A stretch of 16,424 nucleotides of DNA from DATLMR01 sp035537555 (GCA_035537555.1 DATLMR010000163.1:1-16424); one strand, 5' to 3'. Counted from the stretch's first letter, positions 1-6,738 are shown. Translations and numbers: made by a program. Notes: a model not told the origin generated them from the letters alone.

Positions 1-644
1 GCCATCTCCTGAATCTCTTCGGCAAGCTCCAGGGTCCGCTCGGCCGCCTGCCGCGCCACGCGCTGCTCGTCTTCGCTGACCGCGTATCGCGCGAGCAGCT
101 GGCGGCCCATCTCGTGATGGTGGCGCTCGTCTTGCTGAATATGATCTCGGTAGAGCGCGGCCGTCTCCTTGTCGCCTCGCGCTTCGCAATAGTCGATGAA
201 GCTCTGGTTGCGAACCAGGGCTATGCCCTCGCGCGTGAGCTGCCCCGCCGCTACGCGGGCGGCCGTGCTCTGAAGATGGCGGAGGTAGTCGAACAGGGGC
301 GAGTAGCCCCCCTCGCGCGGGTCGATGGCCCTCGCATCGACTCCGAGAGCCGAGAGCCGCTCGGAGATCATCCGGTAGTGCTTCGCCTCGTCGCCCACCT
401 GGCGCGCCAGGGCCAGCTTCACTTCTATCTCGGGCGTCGTGGCCAGCCAGATGGCCGCGATCTCGGTCGCCTCAAGCTCGTTCTTGAGCGCGACGCGGAG
501 CAACCGGGCGATGCTCAGATCGTCCGGCGCTTCGCCTTCCGAGCTGAGCCGGCCCAGGCGCTCGATCTTGGCGAGATTATCTTCGGCGAGCCCGCGGGCG
601 AATTCTTCTCCACTCAAAACGGTACTGTTCGTGTTTGTAGACAT
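1..644 (-). CDS. Ferritin-like diiron-domain protein (3' end outside window)
   Basis: An open frame on the minus strand starts at ATG 644-642 and runs off the left edge, giving 214 complete codons with no stop. An SD-like GAGGTG lies 4 nt upstream and a promoter-like sequence precedes it. The protein is mostly helical and carries the four-helix ferritin-like ligand pattern: glutamates in NELEATE (about residues 55-61), DEAKH (E86, H89), E154 in DYCEARGD, and DERHHH (E173, H176). The two ExxH motifs, each paired with an upstream Glu, fit a diiron site. Family knowledge suggests a soluble ferritin-like oxidase or iron-handling protein of the DUF455/MiaE-like kind; the exact reaction cannot be told. 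The plus-strand frame over the same bases (114-698) is a shadow: it lacks recognisable motifs. The gene is divergent from the small Cys/His protein at 823. Confidence 0.85.
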   Translation of the reverse strand, partial: MSTNTNSTVLSGEEFARGLAEDNLAKIERLGRLSSEGEAPDDLSIARLLRVALKNELEATEIAAIWLATTPEIEVKLALARQVGDEAKHYRMISERLSALGVDARAIDPREGGYSPLFDYLRHLQSTAARVAAGQLTREGIALVRNQSFIDYCEARGDKETAALYRDHIQQDERHHHEMGRQLLARYAVSEDEQRVARQAAERTLELAEEIQEM

Positions 645-663
645 GATCACCTCGAAGAACGAA

Positions 664-691
664 GTTATACCAGGCCCGGCGCGATTGCAAA
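664..691 (-). promoter_or_regulatory. Putative sigma70-like promoter of the ferritin-like gene
   Basis: On the minus strand TATAAC (plus bases 664-669) lies 16 nt downstream of TTTGCA (plus 686-691; TTGCAA at 685-690 with 15 nt spacing is the alternative). The -10 matches the consensus at 5 of 6 positions and the -35 is weaker. Transcription would begin around 657, giving a leader of only about 13 nt that still contains the GAGGTG ribosome site. Confidence 0.5.
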
Positions 692-757
692 TAGATGAAG
701 GGAGCCCTTTTTTTATCGGAATACAGGCTCGCGCCCGGCCGCTTTCGACTGTGATTG

Positions 758-787
758 TTGACCCGGACCGACCGCTTACCATAATAT
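758..787 (+). promoter_or_regulatory. Putative sigma70-like promoter for the 823-2246 gene pair
   Basis: TTGACC (758-763) is followed after 18 nt by TAATAT (782-787) inside an AT-rich patch of an otherwise GC-rich region. The -35 matches 5 of 6 and the -10 matches 4 of 6. A start near 795 would leave a leader of about 28 nt before ATG 823. It lies back to back with the promoter of the divergent ferritin-like gene. Confidence 0.45.
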
Positions 788-822
788 ACGCCCGCGATAT
801 ATCCTCCCAGGAGTCGAACCCC

Positions 823-1101
823 ATGGATGAAGTCAATTTGTTTGACATTAAATCGAAGAATATCCAGCCGCCGACCGAAAAGACCGGCGAGTACCTTCCG
901 CTCAAAGAAGGACAGACCGTCTGCACGGTCAAGGACGCGAAAGGCCAGAATTGCACGGGGCATATAAAAGAGTGGCACACCGCTCCTGCTGATGTCGTGA
1001 GCAAAGCGGCGAAAGGGAACAGCGTTCACAGGTGCCAGCGTTGCAGCGCGGTCTATGAAGGCCCGCCCGCGCAATACCTCAACCCGAAGATCCTCAAATG
1101 A
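823..1101 (+). CDS. Small Cys/His-rich hypothetical protein, possible zinc ribbon
   Basis: A 92-residue protein that I do not recognise as a named family. The start ATG 823 follows AGGAG (809-813) by 9 nt. A longer frame from 439 is open, but its upstream part overlaps the ferritin-like gene and both promoters, so the short form is preferred. Visible features are C34, C44, H47, H52, H69 and a C71-x2-C74 pair near the end, which could form a zinc-binding knuckle (CxxC plus a Cys/His partner). There is no signal peptide or membrane segment. The stop is 44 nt before the hydrolase start on the same strand and no terminator lies between, so the two are probably co-transcribed. Function unknown; zinc binding is inferred only from residue spacing. 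Confidence 0.65.
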   Translation: MDEVNLFDIKSKNIQPPTEKTGEYLPLKEGQTVCTVKDAKGQNCTGHIKEWHTAPADVVSKAAKGNSVHRCQRCSAVYEGPPAQYLNPKILK

Positions 1102-1145
1102 TCTTCGGACGGCGCGGTAGCCGAAAGGAAGAAGGTGATACCAGT

Positions 1146-2246
1146 ATGAAAGCCGAAAAGCTCAGCGCGGTGAATCGATTGCTCGCCGCGAGCCTCTCTC
1201 TCCTGGCCCTGCTCACCTGCGCCGCAGGCCAGACGCCCCGCTCGTCTAAGGAGGGGGATGAGAAAAAGGCTACGGAGAAGCAAAAACAGACCGGCCACGA
1301 GCATAAAGCCGCGAGCGAGGGCGGGATGACCGCCGGTCAGAAAGCGAAGGGGCCGATGTTCAGACACGAATACGCAGACGTCAACGGAGTCCGCCTGCAC
1401 TACGCGGCGGCCGGGAAAGGAAAGCTCGTGATGTTCGTCCACGGCTTTCCCGAGTTCTGGTATGAATACAAAGATCAGCTCGCCGAGTTCGGCAAAGACC
1501 ACCTGGCGGTCGCCCCCGATATGCGCGGCTACAATCTCTCGTCGAAGCCCGAGGATGTCGAGCAGTACCAGATAAAGTACCTGGTCGAAGACCTGCGCGC
1601 GCTGGCGGAGCACCTCGGCCATAAGAAATTCACTCTGGTCGCGCACGACTGGGGTGGAGTCGCGGCGTGGGCTTTCGCCATGGCCCATCCCGATTACCTC
1701 GACAGGCTCATCATTATAAACTCCCCGCACCCGGGAGTCTTCCAGCGCGAGCTGCGCGAGAATCCGGCCCAGCAGAAGGCGAGCGGCTATATGCTCGTCT
1801 TCCGAGGCCCGCAGGCGGAGCAGATTCTCTCGGCGAACAATTACGCGGCGCTCGTGCAGGCGGTACTGGGCGAAGGGCTCAAGAACGGCTACTTCACCGA
1901 AGAGGACAAGAAGGCCTACATCGAGGCCTGGTCGCAGCCGGGCGCGCTCACGGGCGGCCTGAATTACTACCGGGCCTCGCGAGCCGGCCCGCCCTCGGGC
2001 GAGGGCGCAAACGCGTCGGCGGACCTGGGCGCGCAGATGCCCTCGCTGATGGTCAAGGTGCCGACGCTGGTCATCTGGGGGGAGAAGGACACGGCCCTGC
2101 TCACGGGAAATCTCGACGGGCTAGATAAGTTCGTGCCCGACCTGACGGTCAGGCGTATCCCCGACGGCACGCACTGGGTCATTCACGAGAAGCCGGAACT
2201 CATCAACGGCTACATCCGCGATTTCATGGCGGGCAAACTTAAATAA
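1146..2246 (+). CDS. Exported alpha/beta-hydrolase, epoxide hydrolase type
   Basis: A 366-residue protein. ATG 1146 is chosen over the in-frame ATG 1098 because AGGAAGAAGGTG (1126-1137) sits just upstream and the shorter form opens with a clean signal sequence: basic n-region (K2, K5, R11), hydrophobic core about 12-23, and a possible cleavage site near residues 25-28. LLTC at 22-25 is a poor lipobox. A Lys/Glu-rich linker (about 33-70) leads to the enzyme. The fold shows HGFP (99-102, oxyanion region), HDWGG with nucleophile D168, cap tyrosines Y215 and the NYYR motif (273-276), acid D315 in WGEKD and H343 in GTHW. An Asp nucleophile with two cap tyrosines is the epoxide-hydrolase pattern; a haloalkane dehalogenase is less likely. 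Hydrolysis of an epoxide to a diol in the periplasm is inferred, and the substrate is unknown. Confidence 0.85.
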   Translation: MKAEKLSAVNRLLAASLSLLALLTCAAGQTPRSSKEGDEKKATEKQKQTGHEHKAASEGGMTAGQKAKGPMFRHEYADVNGVRLHYAAAGKGKLVMFVHGFPEFWYEYKDQLAEFGKDHLAVAPDMRGYNLSSKPEDVEQYQIKYLVEDLRALAEHLGHKKFTLVAHDWGGVAAWAFAMAHPDYLDRLIIINSPHPGVFQRELRENPAQQKASGYMLVFRGPQAEQILSANNYAALVQAVLGEGLKNGYFTEEDKKAYIEAWSQPGALTGGLNYYRASRAGPPSGEGANASADLGAQMPSLMVKVPTLVIWGEKDTALLTGNLDGLDKFVPDLTVRRIPDGTHWVIHEKPELINGYIRDFMAGKLK

Positions 2247-2249
2247 GAG

Positions 2250-2340
2250 GCAGGGGTCAGGGGTCGCGGACCATTCGAAACCGGCTTGAAGTGATCCTGT
2301 CGACTCGCTCATAAGGACCGCTATCGCGCCTGACCCCTGC
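2250..2340. repeat. 12-bp inverted repeat with heptamer repeat between convergent genes
   Basis: GCAGGGGTCAGG (2250-2261) and CCTGACCCCTGC (2329-2340) are perfect inverted copies separated by 67 nt. The left arm continues into a second AGGGGTC (two tandem heptamers, 2252-2265). The element fills the gap between the hydrolase stop (2246) and the kinase stop, and its right end touches the kinase TAG (2342-2340). The loop is too long for an ordinary intrinsic terminator. It could be a small MITE-like or REP-like dispersed element. Confidence 0.5.
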
Positions 2341-4691
2341 TACAAGCCCACGCGCCGGACCAGGTCTATGAATCTTGGGTCCTCGCGCACTTTGTCGAAG
2401 ATGGGCTCGACGTTCAGGTAGCTCAGGAACCCGTACCGCTCGTCGTAGGCTTTCTCCAGCCACTCGAAAGCCTCGTCATTTTTTTCAAGGCCGATCAGTA
2501 TTCTCGCGATGAAATAAGAGGGGATGTACCTCTGCTTCGCAAGCTCGTTCAGCTCGTCGATGACTTCGCGCGCCCGGGCTTCCCGGCCCGACACGGCATA
2601 GAGGTGTCCGAGCGCCGCCAGGGTCTCCGTATCGTCGGCATAGATCGACAGGGCTTTCCGGAATTCGGCCATCGCTTCATCGTACATATGCTTCTGCTCG
2701 TAGGTCTGCCCGAGGCGGCGGCGAGCCAGTGCGAAGTTCGGGTCGAGGTCGAGGGCCTTCAGGTACTCTTCTATCGCCCTGTCGTACCGGCGCGAGAGGT
2801 GGTTGAGCCAGCCGACGTTCGTATGGATGGGGAGCGAGAGCGGGTCTAGATAGAGCGCGCGATCGATCTCTTCCAGGGCCTCGTCGAGCCGCCCGAGGGT
2901 CGCGAGCGTGAGGGCGTACCACAGGTGCGCGGTCGCGTAGCCGGGATTGAGCTTGATCGCCCGCCTGAAGCCCCGCTCGGCTTCCAGCCTCTCCCAGTCG
3001 TACCCGAGCCTGACGAAGGCCAGGGAGGTGTGCGCTTCCGACAGCTTGTCGTCCAGCTCCAGTGCGCGGGTGGCCGCGGCCTTCGCTTTCGGAAAGGCCT
3101 CGTCCGGCCGGAGCGCGCTGTAGCTCGCCAGTATGTTGAAGGAGTCGGCCAGCCCGGCGTACGCCAGAGCATAATTCGGGTCGTGATCGATCGCCTGCTG
3201 AAAGAGCTCTATGCTCCTTCTGAGCCCTTCTTCCGTCCTCCTGTTCCACGCGTGGCGGCCTTTGAGGTAGAGCCGGTAAGCCTCCGTGTCCCGGGTGTGG
3301 CGCTTGGTCAGCTGTCTCTTCTGCTGCCCGCTCAGCTTCAATCTGAGCTTGTCGGATATCTCGCGGGAAATCTCCTCTTCGACCGAGAAGATGTCGGCGA
3401 TCTTTCGATTGTACTGCTCGCCCCATATCTGCGCTCCGTCGAGCGCATCTACCAGCTCGGTCCTTATCACCAGAGTATCGCCCCGCTGGAGTACTCTCCC
3501 GTTCATCACCGCGCGAACGCTCAGGTCGCGCCCGACCTCCTGGGGGTCGACTTCGCGGTCCTTGTAACGAAAGACGGTGCTGCGGGCCATGACTCTCAGG
3601 CGCGGGAGCCGTGAGAGGTTGCCGATGATGCTCTCGGTGATTCCGTCCGACAGGTACTCCGTCTCGGGGTCTTTGCTGACGTTGACGAAGGGCAGGATCG
3701 CTAGGGAATCGATCGCTTTGCGCGCGCGCGCCTTCCTGACGGGCCGCGCGCCCCCCGCGGCCTCGGTAGCGCGCGGGGCCGGGCCGGTGGCGGGCATGGG
3801 TTGAGTCAGGTAATTCGCGGGCGGCGCGAGCGACCCCGACAGGTTTTCGCGCTGGAGGGCGCGCAGCTCCACCAGTAGATCGCGCATCGTCTGGTATCGC
3901 AGCTCGCGGTCTTTCGCCATGCACTTTCGGGTTATGCGCTCCAGCTCGAGCGATACGGTCTGGTTCAGGGTCGCGAGCAGAGGGGGGTCCTGGTGAATAA
4001 TGTTGTCTATTATGGCGATGGGGGTATCGCCCTGAAACGGCAGCCGCCCCGCGAGCATTTCGTAGACTACGACTCCGAGCGAGAAGATGTCCGAGCGATG
4101 ATCGACCGCGCGCGCGTACGCCTGCTCTGGCGACATGTAAGAGACGGTGCCGAGGACGACTCCGAAAGCGGTCTGCCCTCCGAGCTGCAACGTGCGGTCG
4201 GGGTCCGAGCCGGGCGCGGGTTCGGTGAACTTGGCGAGCCCGAAATCGAGGACTTTCACGAGCCCGCGGCCGGTCACGATGATGTTGGAGCTCTTGATGT
4301 CGCGGTGAACGATGCCGAGCGAGTGCGCCTCTTCGAGCGCGTCGGCCACCTGCACGGCTATCTCCACGCAGTCGCCCGCGCCGAGCGGCCCGCGCTCGAT
4401 CTTGCGCGAAAGCGTCTCGCCTTCGACGTACTCCATAACGATGAAGTGCGAGCCGTCGTGTTCGCCGATGTCGTAGATGGCCGCGCTGTACGGAGAGCGC
4501 AGGGCGGAGGCGGCGCGGGCCTCATTGAGGAATCGCGACTTCCGGTCGGGGTCGTACCGGTAGGACGCGGGCAGAAACTTTACGGCGACGCGACGGCCCA
4601 GGCGCGTGTCTTCCGCGAGGTAGACCTCCCCCATGCCGCCCGCTCCGAGCCGGTCGAGGATGCGGTAATGAGAGATGGTAGTCGAGATCAT
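2340..4691 (-). CDS. Serine/threonine protein kinase with TolB-like domain and TPR repeats
   Basis: A 783-residue protein. The kinase domain is at about 8-275 and all key residues are present: glycine loop GAGGMGEV (16-23), K38 in VAVKF, E57, HRD 129-131 with K133 and N136, DFG 149-151, SPE 187-189. A Pro/Ala/Arg linker (about 285-325) shows no membrane helix. Residues about 326-455 resemble the TolB/adenylate-cyclase-associated domain (starts LAILPF; contains LSDGITE and QIWGEQY). From about 468 to the end come TPR units (for example LFQQAIDHDPNYALAYAGLA, 496-515). This domain order is common in acidobacteria. Likely a cytoplasmic signalling kinase with a sensing or scaffolding C-terminus; targets unknown. 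ATG 4691 is the only usual start after an in-frame TGA and has no clear ribosome site. It follows the DedA stop by 54 nt, so translation may depend on the upstream gene. Confidence 0.93.
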   Translation of the reverse strand: MISTTISHYRILDRLGAGGMGEVYLAEDTRLGRRVAVKFLPASYRYDPDRKSRFLNEARAASALRSPYSAAIYDIGEHDGSHFIVMEYVEGETLSRKIERGPLGAGDCVEIAVQVADALEEAHSLGIVHRDIKSSNIIVTGRGLVKVLDFGLAKFTEPAPGSDPDRTLQLGGQTAFGVVLGTVSYMSPEQAYARAVDHRSDIFSLGVVVYEMLAGRLPFQGDTPIAIIDNIIHQDPPLLATLNQTVSLELERITRKCMAKDRELRYQTMRDLLVELRALQRENLSGSLAPPANYLTQPMPATGPAPRATEAAGGARPVRKARARKAIDSLAILPFVNVSKDPETEYLSDGITESIIGNLSRLPRLRVMARSTVFRYKDREVDPQEVGRDLSVRAVMNGRVLQRGDTLVIRTELVDALDGAQIWGEQYNRKIADIFSVEEEISREISDKLRLKLSGQQKRQLTKRHTRDTEAYRLYLKGRHAWNRRTEEGLRRSIELFQQAIDHDPNYALAYAGLADSFNILASYSALRPDEAFPKAKAAATRALELDDKLSEAHTSLAFVRLGYDWERLEAERGFRRAIKLNPGYATAHLWYALTLATLGRLDEALEEIDRALYLDPLSLPIHTNVGWLNHLSRRYDRAIEEYLKALDLDPNFALARRRLGQTYEQKHMYDEAMAEFRKALSIYADDTETLAALGHLYAVSGREARAREVIDELNELAKQRYIPSYFIARILIGLEKNDEAFEWLEKAYDERYGFLSYLNVEPIFDKVREDPRFIDLVRRVGL

Positions 4692-4745
4692 TTCGCCGTA
4701 GTTGAAGCCGCGCCCGCGAAGGAGGCGACAGGCGGTTGCCGAGGA

Positions 4746-5360
4746 TCATTCGTCGCTCGTGACTTCTTTCTCTTCTTGCTTGCCCTCTTCATCGCCGAAG
4801 AATTCCTTGTTCTCTTCGATCACCCTCCGCTCGAATCGGCTGATGATATAAACAAGGGCGACAATGACAAATACGACGAGCAGAATGATTTGGATGCGGT
4901 GGAGGTCTCCTATCAGCTTTTCGACGCCCGTGGCGAAGGTGAAGCCGAGCCCGGCCAGTATGCCGACCCACGAGAAGCAGCTCGCCAGGGTGAGCAGAGC
5001 GAACCTGACGTAGCCGAACTGCGCGAGGCCCCAGAAGACGGCGCTGGCCGTCCGCAGCCCGTAAACGTATTTGACTATGAAGACGGAGAGCCAGCCGAAC
5101 CGGCCCATGAGTTTTTCGATCCGGGGCCGCGCTTTCAGGAAGAACCCGAGCTTGTGCGCCTGCCCGCGAAAGCGCGCTCCGATCAGGTAGCTGATGGAGT
5201 CGCCGACGACCCCTCCGGCCGTGCCGACCAGTAAGGCTTCCGTGAAAGAGAAGACGCCCGCGCGCGCTAGAACGCCCGCGAACAGCAGAGTCAGATCGCC
5301 CTCGATCATGGTCCCGAAAAATACTGCCCACAGTCCGTATCTTTCCAGAAGTTCGTACAT
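4746..5360 (-). CDS. DedA-family membrane protein
   Basis: A 204-residue polytopic membrane protein. Family signs are the N-terminal GTMIEGDLTLLFAG stretch (16-29, resembling the GxxLEGE motif of short YohD-type members), GDSISYLIG (53-61) with D54, the conserved basic R103 in YVYGLRT, and hydrophobic stretches at about 9-35, 41-61, 88-112, 120-145 and 156-174. The tail (176-204) is highly charged and probably cytoplasmic. DedA proteins act in lipid-carrier recycling and proton-dependent membrane homeostasis; some flip undecaprenyl phosphate. Which role applies here cannot be read from the sequence. It heads a two-gene minus-strand unit with the kinase downstream, in the same reading frame. 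The ATG 5360 start has only a distant GGAG, and I found no convincing promoter upstream. Confidence 0.88.
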   Translation of the reverse strand: MYELLERYGLWAVFFGTMIEGDLTLLFAGVLARAGVFSFTEALLVGTAGGVVGDSISYLIGARFRGQAHKLGFFLKARPRIEKLMGRFGWLSVFIVKYVYGLRTASAVFWGLAQFGYVRFALLTLASCFSWVGILAGLGFTFATGVEKLIGDLHRIQIILLVVFVIVALVYIISRFERRVIEENKEFFGDEEGKQEEKEVTSDE

Positions 5361-5462
5361 TCGATCAGTTCGCGGTTTCAGGCTCCTTTAATCGAAATAG
5401 AGCGGGACGCGCCGCTTCGCGCAAGCTTTCACTTCGAGACATGGCCGCTTCGCCGTAGACCG

Positions 5463-5483
5463 AAACCGGAAACCGGAAACCGG
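5463..5483. repeat. Three tandem AAACCGG heptamers
   Basis: Three exact head-to-tail copies of AAACCGG occupy 5463-5483 in the 308-bp gap between the divergent DedA and ROK kinase genes. One further copy (2278-2284) occurs inside the inverted-repeat element at 2250-2340. Short tandem heptamers of this kind occur as dispersed intergenic repeats in some bacteria. The rest of 5361-5557 holds a GC-rich palindrome (CGCGGCCGCG near 5493) and no gene that I can support. Confidence 0.75.
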
Positions 5484-5557
5484 ATTCATCCTCGCGGCCG
5501 CGCGCACTAAGACCTGCGTTTCTAAGAGTCTGTGGATTTTAGCGTACTTTCCCAAAA

Positions 5558-5587
5558 TTGACATCCCTTTAACGCCTTTGTTATCCT
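5558..5587 (+). promoter_or_regulatory. Sigma70-like promoter of the ROK kinase gene
   Basis: A perfect -35 TTGACA (5558-5563) is followed after 18 nt by TATCCT (5582-5587; 4 of 6). Transcription would start near 5594, giving a leader of about 75 nt that includes the short ORF at 5613-5672. Confidence 0.6.
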
Positions 5588-5612
5588 CAACCTTCCGACT
5601 CATCGAGGATTC

Positions 5613-5672
5613 ATGGGTTTAAGGGAGAAGGGACACTCCATAAAATCTCTCTATCTAAGGACCGCTATATGA
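5613..5672 (+). CDS. Possible 19-codon leader ORF overlapping the ROK kinase start
   Basis: ATG 5613 opens a 19-codon frame (MGLREKGHSIKSLYLRTAI) whose TGA (5670-5672) overlaps the ATG (5669-5671) of the kinase gene as ATGA. GAGG (5605-5608) lies 4 nt upstream, and the ORF falls inside the leader predicted from the 5558-5587 promoter. It contains TTA and CTA leucine codons, which look rare in the neighbouring genes. The layout fits translational coupling, but an ORF this short can arise by chance. Confidence 0.3.
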   Translation: MGLREKGHSIKSLYLRTAI

Positions 5673-6649
5673 CAACCAGCCAGGACAAGGATTCGGTCTT
5701 CATCGGCATCGACCTGGGCGGCACGACCCTGAAAGGGTCGCTCGTCAGCTCCTCGGGCGAAATACTTCACGAGACTCGCGTAGTGACGGAGCAGGATAGC
5801 TCCGAAAGGTTATTCCGGCAGATCGTGGAGGCGATAGAAGTATTGAAGAACGACAGCCGCGCCGGGGGGCGCGCCACCGCCGTCGGCATGGGGGTCCCCG
5901 GACTCGTCAACCGAAAGACGAGCAGGATAGAAGTGATGCCGAACCTTCCGGAGCTGTCCCACCTCGACATCATTAGCGACCTTGCCTCCGAGACGGGCCT
6001 CCCCGTCGTGATAGACAACGATGCGAACGCCGCCGCATACGCGGAGCTCCAGGTCGGGGCCGCGCGCGGGCTTCGCGAGGTCTTCTTCGTGACCCTCGGC
6101 ACGGGCATAGGCGCCGGGCTGATAATGAACGGGCAGATCTACAGGGGCGCGCTCGGGTTCGCCGGAGAGTTCGGCCATATGACGATCGACCCCGAAGGCA
6201 TCGAGTGCGGCTGCGGTAACATCGGCTGCCTCGAGACCATCGCCTCCGGCCCGAACATCGTGCGCCGCACGCGCGAGCGGCTCTACCGCGACCGCACCTC
6301 CTCGCTTTCGCGCCTTGCCATACCGCGCGACCGCGAGTTCACCGCCGAAGACATAGCCCGCGCCGCCCGCGAAGGAGACGAGATGGCGCAGGTGATGATG
6401 GAGAGGACGGGCATGTTTTTAGGCATAGCCATCGCCGCCGTCATCAACCTCCTGAACGTGGAGATGGTCGTCATGGGCGGGGGGGTGATGGACGCGGGAG
6501 ACCTCATCCTGAAGCCGACCATAAAAGAGACCCGTCGCAGGGCTTTCCCCCCTTCGTTCAACGGCAGCAGCATAGTCATAGCCCGGCTCGGCCCCTCGGC
6601 CGGCATGATCGGAGCCGCTTTGCTCGCCCGCGACCAGGCGAGCTATTGA
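5669..6649 (+). CDS. ROK-family sugar kinase (glucokinase-like)
   Basis: A 326-residue protein of normal length for ROK kinases. The start ATG 5669 follows AAGGA (5657-5661) by 7 nt. Motifs in order are the ATP phosphate loop GIDLGGTT (13-20), GMGVPG (73-78), the catalytic DNDAN with D118, the second phosphate loop LGTGIGAG (143-150), GFAGEFGH (163-170), and the ROK zinc site made by H170, C180, C182 and C187 in ECGCGNIGCLE. It lacks the N-terminal helix-turn-helix of ROK repressors, so it is an enzyme rather than a regulator. Family members phosphorylate glucose or related hexoses with ATP in the cytoplasm; glucose is the likeliest substrate but sequence alone does not prove it. It is followed after 162 nt by lepA, with a strong hairpin and a separate promoter between, so the two are probably transcribed independently. 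Confidence 0.93.
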   Translation: MTTSQDKDSVFIGIDLGGTTLKGSLVSSSGEILHETRVVTEQDSSERLFRQIVEAIEVLKNDSRAGGRATAVGMGVPGLVNRKTSRIEVMPNLPELSHLDIISDLASETGLPVVIDNDANAAAYAELQVGAARGLREVFFVTLGTGIGAGLIMNGQIYRGALGFAGEFGHMTIDPEGIECGCGNIGCLETIASGPNIVRRTRERLYRDRTSSLSRLAIPRDREFTAEDIARAAREGDEMAQVMMERTGMFLGIAIAAVINLLNVEMVVMGGGVMDAGDLILKPTIKETRRRAFPPSFNGSSIVIARLGPSAGMIGAALLARDQASY

Positions 6650-6689
6650 TCTTCACCGGGCTCAAGAGAGAATTTCGATTCCGGTCAAT

Positions 6690-6718
6690 GCGGGGGCAGC
6701 CACAAAGGCTGCCCCCGC
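6690..6718. terminator. Perfect 12-bp GC-rich hairpin after the ROK kinase gene
   Basis: GCGGGGGCAGCC (6690-6701) pairs with GGCTGCCCCCGC (6707-6718) around the loop ACAAA. No T-run follows, so it is not a textbook intrinsic terminator. Its stability and place between two genes still suggest termination or 3'-end protection of the upstream transcript. Confidence 0.6.
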
Positions 6719-6729
6719 GGCCGCCGTGC

Positions 6730-6738
6730 TGCTATACT
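6730..6738 (+). promoter_or_regulatory. Extended -10 promoter of lepA
   Basis: TGCTATACT (6730-6738) gives a TGn extension and TATACT (5 of 6 to consensus). No -35 is visible: the usual place falls inside the right arm of the hairpin at 6690-6718. Transcription would start near 6745, leaving a leader of about 67 nt. Confidence 0.5.

Noticed and set aside
114..698. 194-residue plus-strand ORF
   Set aside because: It is antisense to the ferritin-like gene, whose minus-strand frame has a ribosome site and intact diiron motifs; the plus frame has none.
439..822. N-terminal extension of the 92-residue Cys/His protein
   Set aside because: The extension overlaps the ferritin-like gene and both divergent promoters; ATG 823 has a ribosome site.
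1098..1145. Upstream ATG for the exported hydrolase
   Set aside because: It overlaps the previous stop as ATGA but would add a charged stretch before the signal sequence; ATG 1146 has the better ribosome site.
2312..2324. TAAGGACCGCTAT occurs here and again at 5656-5668, just before the ROK kinase start
   Set aside because: An exact 13-base match is expected by chance about once or more in a window of this length, so no element is claimed.
3993..5234. 413-residue plus-strand ORF
   Set aside because: It is antisense to both the kinase and DedA genes and has no domain of its own.
5388..5603. 71-residue minus-strand ORF in the DedA-ROK gap
   Set aside because: It runs through the AAACCGG repeats and the ROK promoter, and has no ribosome site or recognisable motif.
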